DNA from: Cryptomeria japonica
Taxonomy: Eukaryota > Streptophyta > Pinopsida > Cupressales > Cupressaceae
NCBI RefSeq assembly: GCF_030272615.1
Contig: NW_026729140.1
Span: 62,001 to 126,000, forward strand
Direction: 5' to 3'
Length of the DNA: 64,000 nucleotides
Shown: in pieces, positions 34,746 to 45,731 of the stretch
How positions within the stretch are numbered: position 1 is the stretch's first letter
How the letters are laid out: every line of letters begins with the position of its first letter
Notes under the pieces: generated by a model
Told to the model about the DNA's origin: nothing
The model's database searches: none
What the model saw: the letters and a program-made list of their open reading frames with translations, nothing else
Position numbers and translations under genes: made by a program

Positions 34746-36222
34746 TGTATGCGGGAAAAGTGGTTCAATGAAATCCAAAATGTGAAAATATTCAAAGACT
34801 TGCCCACACACCCATGGGACTCTTGGTGCATGTTATGGAGCCATGAGGAATGGCTCAACTTCCCAAGGAGTGTTCCATGGTTCTCTATCTCACAAGGTCC
34901 CTCAAGCCAATGCCTTTTCTCTCAGACCATTGAGCAAAGTGACTTAGGGATGATGAATGCAAGAACAAGGGATGCTTTTGATTGAATTTAGTATGGATGC
35001 ATCCTATTTATGCATGATTCTAGTAAATGAACTAAACTAGATGATAAGATAACAAGGTTAGTAAAAATACTATCCTAACATGATATATTAGCTATATGAT
35101 TTAATCTAAGATGATAGAAATACTCTAAAATGATTATTAGATTTATTTCTATTACAAAGAGAGGCTAAATGCTTGTTAAAATTAAGTATAAGTATGATGC
35201 TAAAGACTTGGATTCTTTTTGAAATGGAGGAATGAGAGCTCTACTTATTGAAGAAACAGGGCAATGGATGGTCAGGATTGAAGGATTTGATCAAGGGTCA
35301 GGATTGAAAGCTATCAATCCATGTTTACAATTCTCACCAATGAAATGGTGACAATTGTCAATATAAAACTACTTGAGAGGAGACGTAAGAAGCATTAAAT
35401 GCTTGAGAAGACCTCATGGTTCCCTTAGAAGGTAAAGGTTAAGGTTAGGTTAAGGTTTTCCATTGGATAAAGCTTTTACCCAAAGGGTAAACTCTTGTGC
35501 AAGGGTTAAAGGGATAACCATGGTCAAAGCAATGCATGCTTGATGAGACCCCTCGGTTAGATGAGGGTTGAGTTAGGAAAAAAGTCTCTAACCATACCAC
35601 AAAGGGTTAGTTAACCATTAATGGTTTGAAAGAATTTGGGGACAAATTTGTAAGAGTCCTTCCAAATTTGGGGGTTTTCAACAAGTTAGCTTGTTGAAGG
35701 CATAAAGGTTTTAATGCCTTTGGAAGACTTTACTCCAAATTTGAGAAGTGACCTCCTCAAATTTATGGAAAGGGGATAATTGAAAGGTTTAGATTAATTG
35801 ATTCGGATTAGATAGATTCTAGAAGAATTTAGGAAGAGGGTTAGGAGGCAAGTGGGAGATGTAGGAAAATGCAAGTGGGTGAGGGATAATAGGATTTAAT
35901 TAAAATAAATTGCTTTATTTCATTTTGGTTGCAAGTTGGGGATTTAAATAAGTTAGATTTATTTAATTGGGGTGAAGTATTTAATTAAATGTAAATTTAA
36001 TTAAAAAGTAGAGAGAAGGGATTTAATTAAATAAAATAATTTATTCAATTAAATGATATAAAAGGCTTAAGTGAATTTAAATAAATAAATTAAATAATTT
36101 ATTTAATTTAAATAGAGGAATGTGGGTGATTTAATTAAATTAGATATAACTAAATAGAGGAATGAGAATAAAATGAACATTAAATATTCATTTAGGAATA
36201 TGGTCATTTTTATATGTCTGCA
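34746..36222 (-). repeat. 5' LTR of gypsy element
   Basis: 1477 bp; plus-strand limits TGTATGCGGG and GTCTGCA. On the element strand it opens TGCAGACATA. The AT-palindrome zone lies at about 35890-36160, within the first few hundred bases, where U3 promoter sequences would be. A 92-codon plus-strand frame at its edge (34707-34985) is not a gene. Confidence 0.92.
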
Positions 36223-36227
36223 AGAAG
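36223..36227. repeat. Target-site duplication AGAAG, right
   Basis: Second half of the 5-bp duplication; followed by CACAAATACTTTTCTA, which continues the interrupted paralogous unit. Confidence 0.9.
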
Positions 36228-36915
36228 CACAAATACTTTTCTATCTTTCGCCTATACAACACTTCCAAATAGATTAAGAAACTATAGGAAGCTTGTAAAG
36301 TGTGATTAAACGGGATTCCATTAATTACATCAATTACTTGATTTTATGTCAAGGTTATAAGACTAGAAGAGTCGCACTAAATAAATTGTACTTGCAAAAT
36401 TATGTAACCATTGATTTTAGCTTACTACATTGATTCAAACAAATGAATTGAAGAATTCTAATATTCAGAATAAATTATCTAATCGAAATCTAGGGCAATC
36501 TATTTGTTTCAGAGTTTCTAGTGATGATAGATAACTTCACATAATCAATAGAATTGCATTAATAACTCATTTTTGTAAAGAGTTTTGCATTAATAACATA
36601 ATTTATAAGTTTTTTTTATATACACTTTAGACTCTTAGAATGGCAAGTGAAAATTATTTAGCACATATGATATGAAGATCCTACACAATGTTATTGGAAA
36701 GATTCCCACGTACAAATCAGAATTGCTAGTTGTTTGTCACTAAAGACAATGAGAGCTAGGAAGAATTACAACTTGCCTAGTTGAATGCACCATCGTAGCA
36801 TGGAAAAGTGACCACACATACTATAGAAAAACACACATTGAAGGGATATGTACAATTCATTAAATCTCATTACACATCAGCATGCAGTTAGTGCTATCGT
36901 GAAGAAGGGACTTCC
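36228..36915. repeat. Right half of upstream unit of gene C
   Basis: Continues the paralogue of 16605-17300 after the gypsy insertion (ACTTTAGACTCTTAGAATGG, CCATCGTAGCATGGAAAAGT). Toward the end it matches 15080-15128, ending at ...GAAGAAGGGACTTCC, where the next element begins. No gene. Confidence 0.75.
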
Positions 36916-37174
36916 TGTTGGGTATGTGAAGCCCAACGGTCACATGACTGTTCGACTTCTCCAAACTCTTCATTTCATATCTAATATGTTTATATAAATG
37001 GTTGTGTGTAGCCCATACTGGATGTACTATGTATTTGGATATTTGTTAATAAGATAATTCCCTGCATTTCTAGTGGACATAACCACTTAGTGGTGAACCA
37101 CGTTAAAGCTTGCGTTGTGTGTTTTCTTTTTCTGTTTTATTGTTTTCGATTCTCTGCTCGTTTTAATCTCTACA
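36916..37174 (+). repeat. 5' LTR of cargo element
   Basis: 259 bp, starts TGTTGGGTATGTGAAGCCC and ends AATCTCTACA. A TTTATATAAATGG string at about 36989 is a candidate TATA box for the element's transcript. Confidence 0.9.
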
Positions 37175-37176
37175 AT

Positions 37177-37189
37177 TGGTATCAAAGCC
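37177..37189 (+). other. Primer-binding site of cargo element
   Basis: TGGTATCAAAGCC differs by one base from the standard initiator-Met tRNA primer site of plant copia elements (TGGTATCAGAGCC), suggesting mobilisation by a copia partner. Confidence 0.85.
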
Positions 37190-37207
37190 ATGTTGGCTTG
37201 AGAAGAG

Positions 37208-38134
37208 ATGGAGGAAGAAGGAGAAGGTAAAATTTATAACTTCTAAGGCAGTTTTACATTCCATGTAAAACTATGCTTCAAGCACTGTGTACATTGGTAG
37301 GATGGCTGGAAGAAAGAGGGGAACTCAATTGAAGAGGAGAATCTAGTGAAAGAAAAGGATGTTGGGATTCTTATTTGCTCTCCTCTTGAGCTAGTTTTGG
37401 CACTTATTGGCCAAACTGTTAATGGCCGGGAAGTTATTGGCATTCATGTGGTGAACGTTGAACGCTGTGATAGTCCCTATATAGACACTGAAATTTCCAA
37501 GTAGAAAGATGCTAGAAAAGAGGTTGTTGTTGAAGATGATGAACCTAAGAGATTATAGGATGAAGAGTGTATGCCATCGGAAACCCAAGTTGAAACTGCT
37601 ATTGACTCCCAAGATGAGGAGGGTGTAGATTGGAGTGAGGTAGCAGAGCAAGGAGGTCTAGGAGAAATTATGGCTTCGGAAAGCTCTACAGATGGCATGG
37701 CCCTAGAAAAAATAAAGAGGCACTCAGATGATGATGACAACCTTTGCACACATAATTTCATAGAAACCTACGAGCCTATGGACTTAGATGAAGAAGTGCA
37801 TAGACAATTTTCTGGTTTAAAGCAAAAGCAGCCATTGATAGGAGCAGAGGACAATGGGCATTATTCCAAGTGGTTTAAGGTGTCACAAGCAGAGAAGGGA
37901 GACATGGCTTACCAACTTGATTTGATGGATATGGATGATAGTGTCAATGTGGATGATGAGCAACCTAAGATTGAGGGGAGCTACATGAAGAAGGTAAACA
38001 AATCATTGCAGATGGAGGAGAGCACGCTGAATTCATGGAATAATACCCCAAAGAAGTTTTTGATGTGTGCTTATGCGAATGTGGCTTTGTGTTCATTGCT
38101 TATGATGTAACATGATAGGATTTGGGAACTTTAC
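37208..38134 (+). pseudogene. Chimeric cargo frame, acidic N-terminal part
   Basis: An ATG shortly after the primer site opens a frame (MEEEGEGKIYNF) that stays in register to 38823 but for stops near 37243, 37300, 37502, 37557 and 38108. The longest clean piece (37571-38110) gives 179 very acidic residues (runs of Asp and Glu, e.g. HSDDDDN, EPMDLDEEVH) without a domain I recognise. Several stops are TAG, possibly decayed Trp or Gln codons. No introns are needed to read it, as expected for an mRNA captured by a retroelement. Confidence 0.55.
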
Positions 38135-38551
38135 TTGCAATTCATGAGTCAAAACAGGGTGTCAGTAGAAACATCTCCATACGAGATATTAAATGAAATT
38201 GTGAGTGTGTTTTTGGATGTTGGAGCAGATAAAGACACCAAGGTATTTACAGGGCAAACCCCTCTTCACGTTGTGTGCTCTCGAAGTCTCGGTGTTGTGA
38301 AGGCTTTGATGGAGGGAAATGAATGGGGTTTCGTAGATTGGGGAGTGCTTAAGGACTCCCGTGGGTGGAATGGCCTGCATATTGAGGCAACATAATGGCA
38401 TGGTTGCTGTGTCGAGGCCCTGCTTAGAGATGGAGCCAACATGGATGGTGCCAATTTTGATGATGCCACTGCTCTGTTCTGTGTTGCTTCCGAATGTCAT
38501 GTAGACATTATTGAGGGTTTATGGGGTTCCTATGTAGACAAAGAGACAAAA
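38135..38551 (+). pseudogene. Ankyrin-repeat segment of the cargo frame
   Basis: Shows two or three ankyrin-like units: FLDVGADKDTKVFTGQTPLH followed by VVCSRSLGVVKALMEG, then a unit with WNGLHIEAT, and after one TAA at about 38393 VEALLRDGANMDGANFDDAT and ALFCVASECHVDIIEGL. The TPLH and GAN..D hallmarks are clear. The repeats run straight, in frame, into the Argonaute part at 38552. In host proteins such repeats mediate protein contacts; here the segment is broken. Confidence 0.75.
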
Positions 38552-39115
38552 TTCAGACATGTTATTGCCAGTTATGGTAAGACAATTAAGTACATGGAGC
38601 TTCCTTGTTTGAACCTGGGCAAGAAAGCCGGTAGACAAAATTTTGTACCTATGGACTTCTATGAAATTTGTGAGGGACAAAGGGTTCTCAAGGATAATTT
38701 GAACTCTAGAAAGGAAAAAATATTGGAGAAGGTTATCAAGCCGTTCGTGAGGCGGAACAAAATCGCTCAAATCATGGAGGACGAAATGGACGTACACACG
38801 GTAAACACCTTACCGATTTTGGAATGATTGTGAGCCAAGAAATGACCAAAGTGATAGCACACATACTGGATGCACCTCTACTAGTGTTGGGTAACCACAA
38901 GCCGATGACATCTAGCAACGATAAGAGGCAATGGAAAATGACTAGTGGGAGCGATGTTTTTCAAGGGAAAAGCATTAATAGCTGGGGAATCATACACTTC
39001 TCAGAAAACCCCAACAGGCATAATGAATTGGTGCAGAATTTTATAAACGAGATGGTAAAAAGCTTCAATAAGGTAGGTATCTATATCGAAGCAAACAATG
39101 GTATTGCTGTAAATG
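38552..39115 (+). pseudogene. Argonaute fragment (end of PAZ, L2, start of MID)
   Basis: Reads FRHVIASYGKTIKYMELPCL, NLGKKAGRQNFVPMDFYEIC and EGQRVLKDNLNSRKEKILEK. After a frameshift near 38800 it continues TDFGMIVSQEMTKVIAHILD, APLLVLGNHKP, RQWKMTSGSDVFQGKSINSW and GIIHFSENPNRHNELVQNF. This follows the plant Argonaute order: PAZ end with LPCL and GQR, then FGM.VS..MT.V.ARVL..P.L, W.M and W..I.FS. N domain, most of PAZ, the 5'-phosphate pocket and the PIWI catalytic domain are absent, so it cannot slice RNA. It was probably copied from a spliced mRNA, since no intron is visible. Confidence 0.82.
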
Positions 39116-39807
39116 GCACGGTGTTTGCATATGGTGTGAAAAGTCGTGATTTGAATGAGGAGTATTCAGCCTCTGCACACACGAATCACCAGTCTACACC
39201 TGTGAATGTGTCCCAGTGGTTGAAGAGCACTCATGAGTCAACCAAACCCCAAGGTGGTGTAATCCCTAACGGTTTGCAGTACAAAACATATACTGTAACG
39301 GATAATTTGGATGAACGCACATTGTTATCGATGGGAGTTAGAGATCTGACCAATGCGTTTCTCTGCTCGTTTCGTCAGGTAGTGGATGGTGAACGCTCGT
39401 CTATCGTAGCACCTTCCATGGATGATGAGTTGGACCGAGCAAATGAATCAGCATGTATCGAGGCCACTGGCAGTTGTGTAATATTCTGGCTGGGTGTTCT
39501 TGCAGAGTCCTTGGTGACATGGTTGAAGCCATTACCATATGCTTGTAATAATTCCTATGGTAGGCATGAGAATTCTGACAACGAATCATACTCCCGGGCC
39601 TTGGCACACCTAACGACAGGGGAAGATATAATCGATTTTGGTAGGAATACTATGATTGTTCCAAAACTAGAACTCTTTGTTGGTATTATTGAGTCGGCCT
39701 CATTGCTCATGGTGTTTGAGAAAGATGATATGTCTTCCATTTTTCTATCAGAGGGGAGCACCGATGATCTTAAGGATTCATTTCAGGATGAAGGGTTCAT
39801 TTTATAA
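39116..39807 (+). pseudogene. Cargo frame tail, unidentified
   Basis: Continues the frame from the Argonaute part without a stop for about 230 codons; the whole open stretch 38824-39807 has 327 codons, the longest in the window. Segments such as VNVSQWLKSTHESTKPQGGV, DNLDERTLLSMGVRDLTNAF and MIVPKLELFVGIIESASLLM look protein-like but match no family I know. It may be a third captured gene piece or an element-specific product. Typed as pseudogene because the upstream frame is broken; whether it is translated is unknown. Confidence 0.5.
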
Positions 39808-40014
39808 TCAGTTAAAGATTTTTTCAATGTTTTGGATATATTAGCTACAGGAGTTAATCGTAATGCCATTAAGTCTGGCATGCTTTGGAGAAGATTAATC
39901 TGAAGTGTATGCGAGAAGAAGATCACGAAGCTAAAATCTAGCAGGTTGGTTGTAATATGAATTCGACAATGGAAGCAGGGATGCCAGTCCATGGCTGTGC
40001 CAGTTGGCCTTCAT

Positions 40015-40023
40015 AGGGGAGAT
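40015..40023 (+). other. Polypurine tract of cargo element
   Basis: AGGGGAGAT lies directly before the 3' LTR. Confidence 0.7.
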
Positions 40024-40281
40024 TGTTGGGTATATGAAACCCAACGGTCACATGACTGTTCGACTTCTCCAGACTCTTTATTTCATATCTGATATGTTTA
40101 TATAAATGGCTGTGTGCAGCCCATACTGGATGTACTATGTATTTGGATATTTGTCAATAAGATAATTCCCCGTGTTTCTGGTGGAAGTAACCACTTAATG
40201 GTGAACCACATTAAACCTTACATTGTGTGTTTTCTTTTCTACTATATTGTTTTCTATTCTTTGCTCGTTTTAATCTCTACA
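40024..40281 (+). repeat. 3' LTR of cargo element
   Basis: 258 bp, aligns end to end with the 5' LTR with about two dozen substitutions, chiefly C/T and G/A. It keeps the TATATAAATGG string. Confidence 0.9.
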
Positions 40282-40894
40282 CTTACTAATACAAAGAAAA
40301 CCAAGAAAACCTGGTAATGCAATAAATGGCCCCCTCAGTGTTGAAAATTCTAAGGCAACGCGCCCCAAAGCTACCGAGACAACTAAAATGAAGGACGTAA
40401 CGTGGAAAGCCAACTATTAAGGCCGAAGCAAAGCATGTGGTAGCATAATCAAATGAATATGTTGCATGCGGTAAAAGGCCAACACATGGAGATAAAGAGC
40501 AAACTACTATCATCAATAAACACCACATCAGTACTATGAACTAGTGCAACTGCACATCGACAGGTGGGCACTAAGATAAGGAATGCTCTTACTGCTGTGA
40601 AAACCTCGAAACAAGAAAAATACGTCCCTCTTGGACTACACTGGTTAAAATAAAAGCATATTTGAAGGCCGCCAAAGTTTCCTTTGCCGTCTCTTGAATT
40701 GCTGCCCCTTCAAGTCCTACTTAGAATTTCACCCTTCTTGAGTGAGTTTCAATATTGACAATTTCATTCGGTTGCACTCCGTCGTCTGTCTCATCTCCAT
40801 TCTCCATCTTTGCTCTGAAGATATTCACCAAGTTTTTCTTTCTTTATACGTAGACTGAACACTTCTCTTTACCTGGTTCGGTCTGGCAGTTAGT
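40282..40894 (+). promoter_or_regulatory. Upstream region of gene C, TATA box missing
   Basis: From 40282 it is the paralogue of 15129-15415 (GAAAGCCAACTATTAAGGCC), then gene-proximal sequence. Bases 40772-40794 (TTGCACTCCG, then TCGTCTGTCTC) match the block before the TATA box of genes A and B, but the following TATAAATACGATATACTTCC is absent. The start context CTGGCAGTTAGTATGGC is kept. Confidence 0.65.
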
Positions 40895-41111
40895 ATGGCA
40901 AGATCAATACTTCTGAAAAGTATGGTAGTGCTGCTTGTGCTCAACGTTATGTTTTCGCTCGCTGTCTCTGCTCGATCTATCCTCAAGGAAAAAGTTTATT
41001 CAATTGCAGGCATGAACAACCATATACCAATCGATAGTCTACTTGAAGTTGTGGAACGGTTAGCTTCGTGTTCTAACTGTGGAGCGGTTAGATCCTAATT
41101 GCTGCAAATGA
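40895..41111 (+). pseudogene. Secreted-peptide gene C, frameshifted
   Basis: The open frame (67 codons, 40895-41098) has the family signal peptide (MARSILLKSMVVLLVLNVMF) and a mature part starting RSILKEKVYSIAG with about five extra residues (HIPID) in the middle. It keeps the first two cysteines (CSNC) but ends GAVRS-stop. Just beyond, in another frame, bases 41091-41111 encode the family's Asp-Pro-x-Cys-Cys end and a stop, so a net 5-base loss between the Cys pairs removed the last two cysteines. With the TATA box also missing, it is probably non-functional; a shortened two-cysteine product remains possible. Confidence 0.75.
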
Positions 41112-42140
41112 TAAACTAACACTGTATGGAGTCAATTGAGAAAGCTGACTTCCCTTATTGTTAAACCAATTATATCCACTATGGATTTTTCTACGTAGAA
41201 ATGAAGACAATATATGATTATGCCTTATTGATTTCATGTAAGGATTGCTATTACAACAAAAAAATAGCGTCTATGAATCTAAAGAAGTTTTACAATTTGT
41301 AGAGGGTTGTTTTAATTGTAAGCCATAGAATCGAAGTCTTAGATATATATGAATTCATTGTATGCAGTTATGGAGAGAGATTTTTTTTTTGAACTGCATC
41401 TCCATAATTCAAATGTCTTTTTGTGTGATTACAAAATGGTATAAGGTATTTTCTAAATTATAGATCATTGAGGACATATTTAATTTATTGTTATGGTCAT
41501 AATTAATTGACATTGTGAACATAAAATATTATAAAGTGTTTTTTAATGATCATATCAATTTATAGATGAGTTCTTTTAATTATATATTGATATTTAATGT
41601 ATAACTGATTATATGAAAATATTTTTGTATATGTATTAGTGCTAATTCATTTTTCTATTGGGATCTAATTCATCTATTGATTGCAGCCATTCTTTATAAA
41701 TTTCACTAAATCACCTTTCCCCATCCTTCTTGTCTATCTTTTTTTATAGATAATTTTATGAGATATCTTTCAAATGATAATGTTTGACAAAGTTTTCAAG
41801 ATATATGCTTGTGTGGATTCAACGCACATATATAAATTTGAGCTCATCTTAAGGATTATTTTACATCAAATGTTGTCCACCTAGAATCTATTTTGATTTG
41901 GTAATTGATGTATTTAGATCTTGGTATTATTGAAAAATCCAAGTATACCTTTGTCATTGATGATAAAGGGGTGGAGATTAGTATTTCAAAATGTATGTGG
42001 GATAGAGTCCATAAAGAATCAACACAAAGAAAAGTAGGAGAATATGTCTCAAATAGTATCACAACTTAAATAGATAGAAAATGTAGTGTTATCCATAGGG
42101 GAAGCATTTTGTTGTTTCCATCTATTAAAAAGAGGTAGAT
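41112..42140. other. 3' region of gene C, no gene found
   Basis: AT-rich. A short plus-strand stretch near 41940-42060 (FVIDDKGVEISISKCMW) looks like decayed coding sequence of unknown origin. The end, AAAAAGAGGTAGAT, leads into the LTR-like repeat and could be its purine tract. Confidence 0.5.
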
Positions 42141-43384
42141 TGTTAAATATAGTGTTTTCATTTATTTTAGGGAGATTATTGATGTATGCCAAGGAGACTA
42201 TTGAATTAATTTCATTTATGTAAAAGCATTTGAGGAAAAATTATGATAGAGCTTGTTAACGCTAATATCATGGATAGATATCTTGTAGAATGTCAATGTT
42301 ATCATTATATGTTGTGATCTATCTTTCCTAATTGTATAGGTTATTTGATAAACCCTAGAAATTTTTGTGTTTAGTTATAGTGGTTTGTTTCTAAAAAAAT
42401 GTATGTGTCTCAAGTTATCTTGTCATGGTTTTTGGTATCACAACAAAATATTATGGCTTACAATTTGGACAAAAAGTAATAATAGACATGATTAAAAATC
42501 TATTCAAGTTTTAGAGGTTGTTCTTTAGAAGATAAAAAGATAAAAGAGACAAAGTCTACATTATGCAAGTTTGGTTATTGTGCTAAAGTTTCTATTGGTT
42601 ACACCAGAGAAAAGAAGTTTGTGCCAACTGTAGGAAGAATGTGAGGACAAATTGAGAATAGTTGAGTTCATGATGGGAAACACATAACACATTCTTAATC
42701 ATAATGCAATGTGTTATCTTTAGGACCAAGGCAACTACATGTTTCATGATTTTTGAGTTAAGTACTTCATCTTGTAGACAATGTAACTTGATTTCAAGCT
42801 AAGATGTAGAGGAAACTAGTAATCTAGAATGTATATGTGTGTGTGTAATTTCATTCAAATTTGTGGACATAGTATGATTGATATATCTATTATACAAAGA
42901 AGAACTTGGTGAATGAATATATGTTGTGAATTATGCAAATTGTGATAAAAAAATCTAGTGAGGGTATTATGAAGTAGAATAGATTATTGACGTGATGCAA
43001 ATTGAGTGTAAGTTCTAGATGACATTTTTTTATTTCCTATACATGTTTTTGTATTTGAGGTTGTACCTCATTACTTGAGTTATTACTCAATTTCTTGGAT
43101 CAGGGGATGGTATTTATTTTGGGTTGATGCCTACAAAATCATTGTAAGTAATTTGTTATTTTTTGGGTCTAGATTTGAAGAGTAGATACAAGAAAATATT
43201 CTCACTTTGGTTTTTCCATTTTGGGTTTCCATATAAACTTGGCGTTCCTATGTGTTGATGTGTGGATATGTTTTGCATAATTCTCTAAATGTCATCTTAA
43301 GAAGCAATAATAATGTTGCAATAGTAATTGAAGTTAAAAATAGGCATACATTGATTGACCCCTATCTTAGTATATTTGTGTGCA
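42141..43384 (+). repeat. LTR-like repeat between genes C and D
   Basis: 1244 bp, same family as 17933-19121: starts TGTTAAATATAGTG and ends CCTATCTTAG...TGTGCA, followed by leader-like sequence up to about 43475 that matches the copia leader. It lies between convergent genes C and D, as its relatives do for F/B and G/E. Confidence 0.6.
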
Positions 43385-43559
43385 TAACAAAAAGAAACCA
43401 TAGAATTCTAATTTTTAATTATTTCTAGGATAATTCTTCCCTACTCTAAATTGATACACCTACAACTTGATTATTGGTCTACCATTTGAATTGCAATAAT
43501 TCAACGATGAATGATTTATTTAGAATTTTTTGTCAAATGAGAATATATTGGCACTATAT

Positions 43560-44769
43560 GGGTGGGTGCAAGAAGTGGGGTCCCAATTCCGCGGAAGTCT
43601 GGGAGCAAAAAAGTTTGCCGCTAGAAACGAGTGCTTGTTTTTTTAGAAATGGGCACCCGTTTAGCTTCAGAGCCCCAACCCATAAAAATAAAATGGGTGC
43701 ACGTTTTGAAAAATGGGTGCTTGTTTAGGATTGGACCACCGTAGACAAATGGGTGCACGAGTTTTAGAAATGGGCACACGTTTCTAAAAACGGGTACCCG
43801 TTTCTAAAAATGGGCACATGTTTCTTAAAGTGCTATAAATTTCAAAACAAGTGCCCGTTTTTTGAATTTTAAATAATGGGTGCCCGTTTCATAAAAGATG
43901 GAGCGGGAAAAACACCGATGCCTCGGTTTTGGCTTCGGGTTAGGCTGGGTGGGACCAAGCCTATGCTTGGACCTCCAAAAAAATGGCTAAAGCATTGGAA
44001 TATCAGATTTCTGCCTTGCCATAATTTTTTGAAGGTCTTCCTGATCGTATTTTTTAATGAAACAAAAACCCATTAGAGTTCTCACTGTCCTAATTTTAAA
44101 AATGTAAATTTCATAGTGATATGATTAGTTTTACTATTTTTGCATTGTTTATTAATCAAAAGTGATACCTAAATGTAAAATAGTGAAGTTTAGTAAAACT
44201 TTAATAACTTTTTTGTTTTTTAGGTTTTTTTTGAAAATAAATTATATGACATCAATCTTCATACAATTATTTTGAAGATTAAAAAATAAAAATAAAAAAT
44301 ATGAAATTTTCATCAAATTATGGTGGTCGTACACCAGATGTTTTGAAAATGTCCTTTATAGTCAATTAAAAATTAATTTAAAAAAAAAATTCTATAAAAA
44401 AATAAGAAAAAATATTCTCATCAATATTTGGTGTATTAGGTATCTTTTCCCAGAAGGATTTGCAAACCTTATTTTATTTACGTCAAAATATGGTGGTCGT
44501 ACACGTGTGGTATGGTCCTTTAATGGGCATTTTGAAAAAGTGGTTTTTAAATATGCCTCTTAAAAAGAAATTTCTACCATGTGGGTATTGAAATAATTTA
44601 CATATTTGAAAATTAGACTCCGGGCACTACATTTTCTATTACTAAAGTTTTTTTAGATTCAAACTCTAAGTACCTCAAATTTTGACATCAATCGACAAAA
44701 AAATTGAAAAATAGGGAAAACACTTCAACTTTTTGCCCAAAAGTGGGACTCAACTTCTTGCACCCACCC
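43560..44769. mobile_element. Non-autonomous TIR DNA transposon (copy 2)
   Basis: Duplicate of 34-1243 with the same TIRs and length. The subterminal array is at 43647-43889. Only scattered substitutions separate the two copies, so it was carried along by the duplication rather than inserted twice. Confidence 0.8.
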
Positions 44770-45731
44770 ATATGAGTCACTATAAATATATAATAATAAA
44801 ATAAAATTTGTTTACAATAGAATTCAAGCAATCCTTCAAATTTCATGGGCGGTCTTAACATAAATCTTCTTCCAAGATAATTTTACATCCATAGAATTCA
44901 AGCAATCCTTCAAATTTCATGGGCAGTCTTAACATAAATCTCTAAGTTTAGGTCTAAAAGGGTTCCATCCATAGATTATTTGAACCAAAGTTCCATTTTT
45001 CAAAAAAATGTAAAAATCACATAATAAAATGTATTTTCAATGAACAAATGCTTCCTTTTCATGGCTTGACCTTTCTTAAATAAATTCCATTTCAAATGAG
45101 ATAACTCTTTGAATTTTCTCAATTATTCTTTAAAATCATTTCTCATTGAAAATAAACTTCTATATTTTATAATTATATTATTTCATATTTTGATATTTTA
45201 ATTTTTCTTATTTTATATTTTAACTTTACCTGAAACCATTTATAAATAAAATTTTTGAATATTTTACATATGTCTTGATTTAATTTCAAAGATCTATCAT
45301 TATATTTCTTCTAGTTTTTGAAGTTTTTCAATTTTAGAGTAGAAATAACAGATTTTCTTAAAAATTAAAACAATATTTAAGTAACAAGCATGCATTAAAA
45401 TTACAACACGTATATAATTGATGAAACCTTGGATATGATCCAAGCCAGAGCATGCGCTTAAAATCTCATTAATGTATAATCATATATCGACATATATATT
45501 GACACTATATTTCGGGACCAATTAATGTACCATTCACGAATCATATTTAATATTTGATCAAATTGAATATACAAATTCTTGATTTCCGAATATGCAAATT
45601 AAATATCAGGCAATCAAGATAGATGAAAGTGATCCGCTTTATAAAATATCAGTGATTAGTGGACAGGGATTAGAAAAGATGAAAATCTTAATTAGGTGGT
45701 CGGATCCAAAATAATTGTATGAAGCCTTGTT
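44770..45731. other. Non-coding spacer between TIR element and peptide gene D
   Basis: Counterpart of 1244-2205, near-identical until about 45690, where similarity drops at the edge of the divergent block. The 52-bp tandem duplication is present (about 44817-44942). Confidence 0.65.

Larger units (their letters stand above)
22249..36222 (-). mobile_element. Tat-like Ty3/gypsy LTR retrotransposon, complete but inactivated
   Basis: A 13974-bp element with LTRs at 22249-23722 and 34746-36222, TG...CA ends and a 5-bp target duplication AGAAG (22244-22248 and 36223-36227). The uninterrupted site is seen at about 16600 and 60160. On the minus strand the order is gag, aspartic protease, G-patch, reverse transcriptase, RNase H, second RNase H (WTLYFDGS), integrase, an order and second RNase H typical of the Tat lineage. 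Stops and frameshifts break most domains. A 2.6 kb 5' leader and a 1 kb 3' non-coding part carry octamer arrays. The LTRs differ by a few percent by eye, so the insertion is not recent. Confidence 0.95.
36916..40281 (+). mobile_element. Non-autonomous LTR retrotransposon carrying host-gene fragments
   Basis: 3366 bp with LTRs of 259 and 258 bp (36916-37174, 40024-40281), TGTTGGG...CTACA ends, a Met-tRNA-like primer site (TGGTATCAAAGCC) two bases after the 5' LTR and a purine tract (AGGGGAGAT) before the 3' LTR. The flanks are CTTCC and CTTAC, a one-mismatch 5-bp target duplication; the paralogues at 15128 and 58685 show the empty site. No gag, protease, polymerase or integrase is visible. Instead a long plus-strand frame combines ankyrin and Argonaute sequence. 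The LTRs differ at roughly a tenth of positions, mostly transitions, so the insertion looks older than the gypsy element. Confidence 0.9.

Noticed and set aside
34707-34985. 92-codon plus-strand frame at the gypsy LTR edge
   Set aside because: It spans the LTR border and is broken in the other LTR; no domain.
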